A DNA stretch of 6,033 bases, from assembly GCA_029934695.1 (NCBI GenBank), contig JAOZLU010000304.1, forward strand, positions 1 to 6,033, read 5' to 3'. The DNA is from Desulfobacterales bacterium (lineage in GTDB: Bacteria > Desulfobacterota > Desulfobacteria > Desulfobacterales > 4be13). The notes beneath the pieces are model-generated. The model did no database searches. It saw only the letters and a program-made list of their open reading frames with translations, and was not told the origin of the DNA. The position numbers were made by a program, and so were the translations under genes. This document shows, one piece after another, positions 6,032 to 6,033 of the stretch. The stretch's first letter is position 1. Each line of letters opens with the position of its first letter.

Positions 6032-6033
6032 AG
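6010..6033. repeat. Perfect 10-bp inverted repeat at the window edge
   Basis: CTGCCGGATT (6010-6019) and AATCCGGCAG (6024-6033) are exact reverse complements separated by the loop GATA. The left arm is the end of the last 21-bp unit; the same arm also occurs at 5989-5998. Such a hairpin could be a transcription terminator of an upstream gene or a REP-like element. On the minus strand no T-run follows it, and the plus-strand continuation is outside the window, so neither role can be confirmed. Confidence 0.7.

Overview
This window is a segment of a bacterial division and cell wall (dcw) cluster. Five genes lie on the minus strand, in transcription order rsmH (mraW), ftsL, ftsI (pbp), murF and mraY. 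All five look intact and carry their family motifs. Base composition is moderate (mid-40s % GC by eye). The style of the proteins, for example the LSLHQLESGGRGFSF stretch of RsmH and the D-ala-D-ala ligase MurF with a GSNGKTTT P-loop, suggests a Gram-negative of the delta-proteobacterial, Desulfobacterales-like type. That placement is an inference from protein style, not a proven assignment.

Layout from the promoter-proximal (right) end. Positions 5756-6033 hold no convincing gene: there is a candidate promoter just before rsmH, a 21-bp tandem repeat, and a strong hairpin at the window edge. Next come rsmH, a 91-base spacer, ftsL, and ftsI overlapping ftsL by 14 bases. murF starts 3 bases after the ftsI stop, then mraY follows after 27 bases. 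The window ends in a heptamer array that begins 3 bases past the mraY stop. The tight packing and single strand imply one polycistronic unit that probably continues leftwards (murD would be expected next).

The products act together. RsmH methylates 16S rRNA. FtsL and FtsI belong to the septal peptidoglycan synthase complex. MurF finishes the UDP-MurNAc-pentapeptide, and MraY loads the phospho-MurNAc-pentapeptide onto undecaprenyl phosphate to make lipid I.

Two things are unusual. First, murE, normally between ftsI and murF, is absent, and FtsI ends without a PASTA domain in a tail that looks built from repeat-like DNA; mraZ is also not directly upstream of rsmH. Second, DNA with a 7-base period appears at several places: after mraY, at the murF/mraY junction, inside murF, in the ftsI tail, and at the rsmH stop. 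A 21-base (3 x 7) array lies upstream of rsmH. The units differ in sequence but share the period, which suggests a recurring heptamer expansion process in this genome. No new enzyme system or defence locus is visible.
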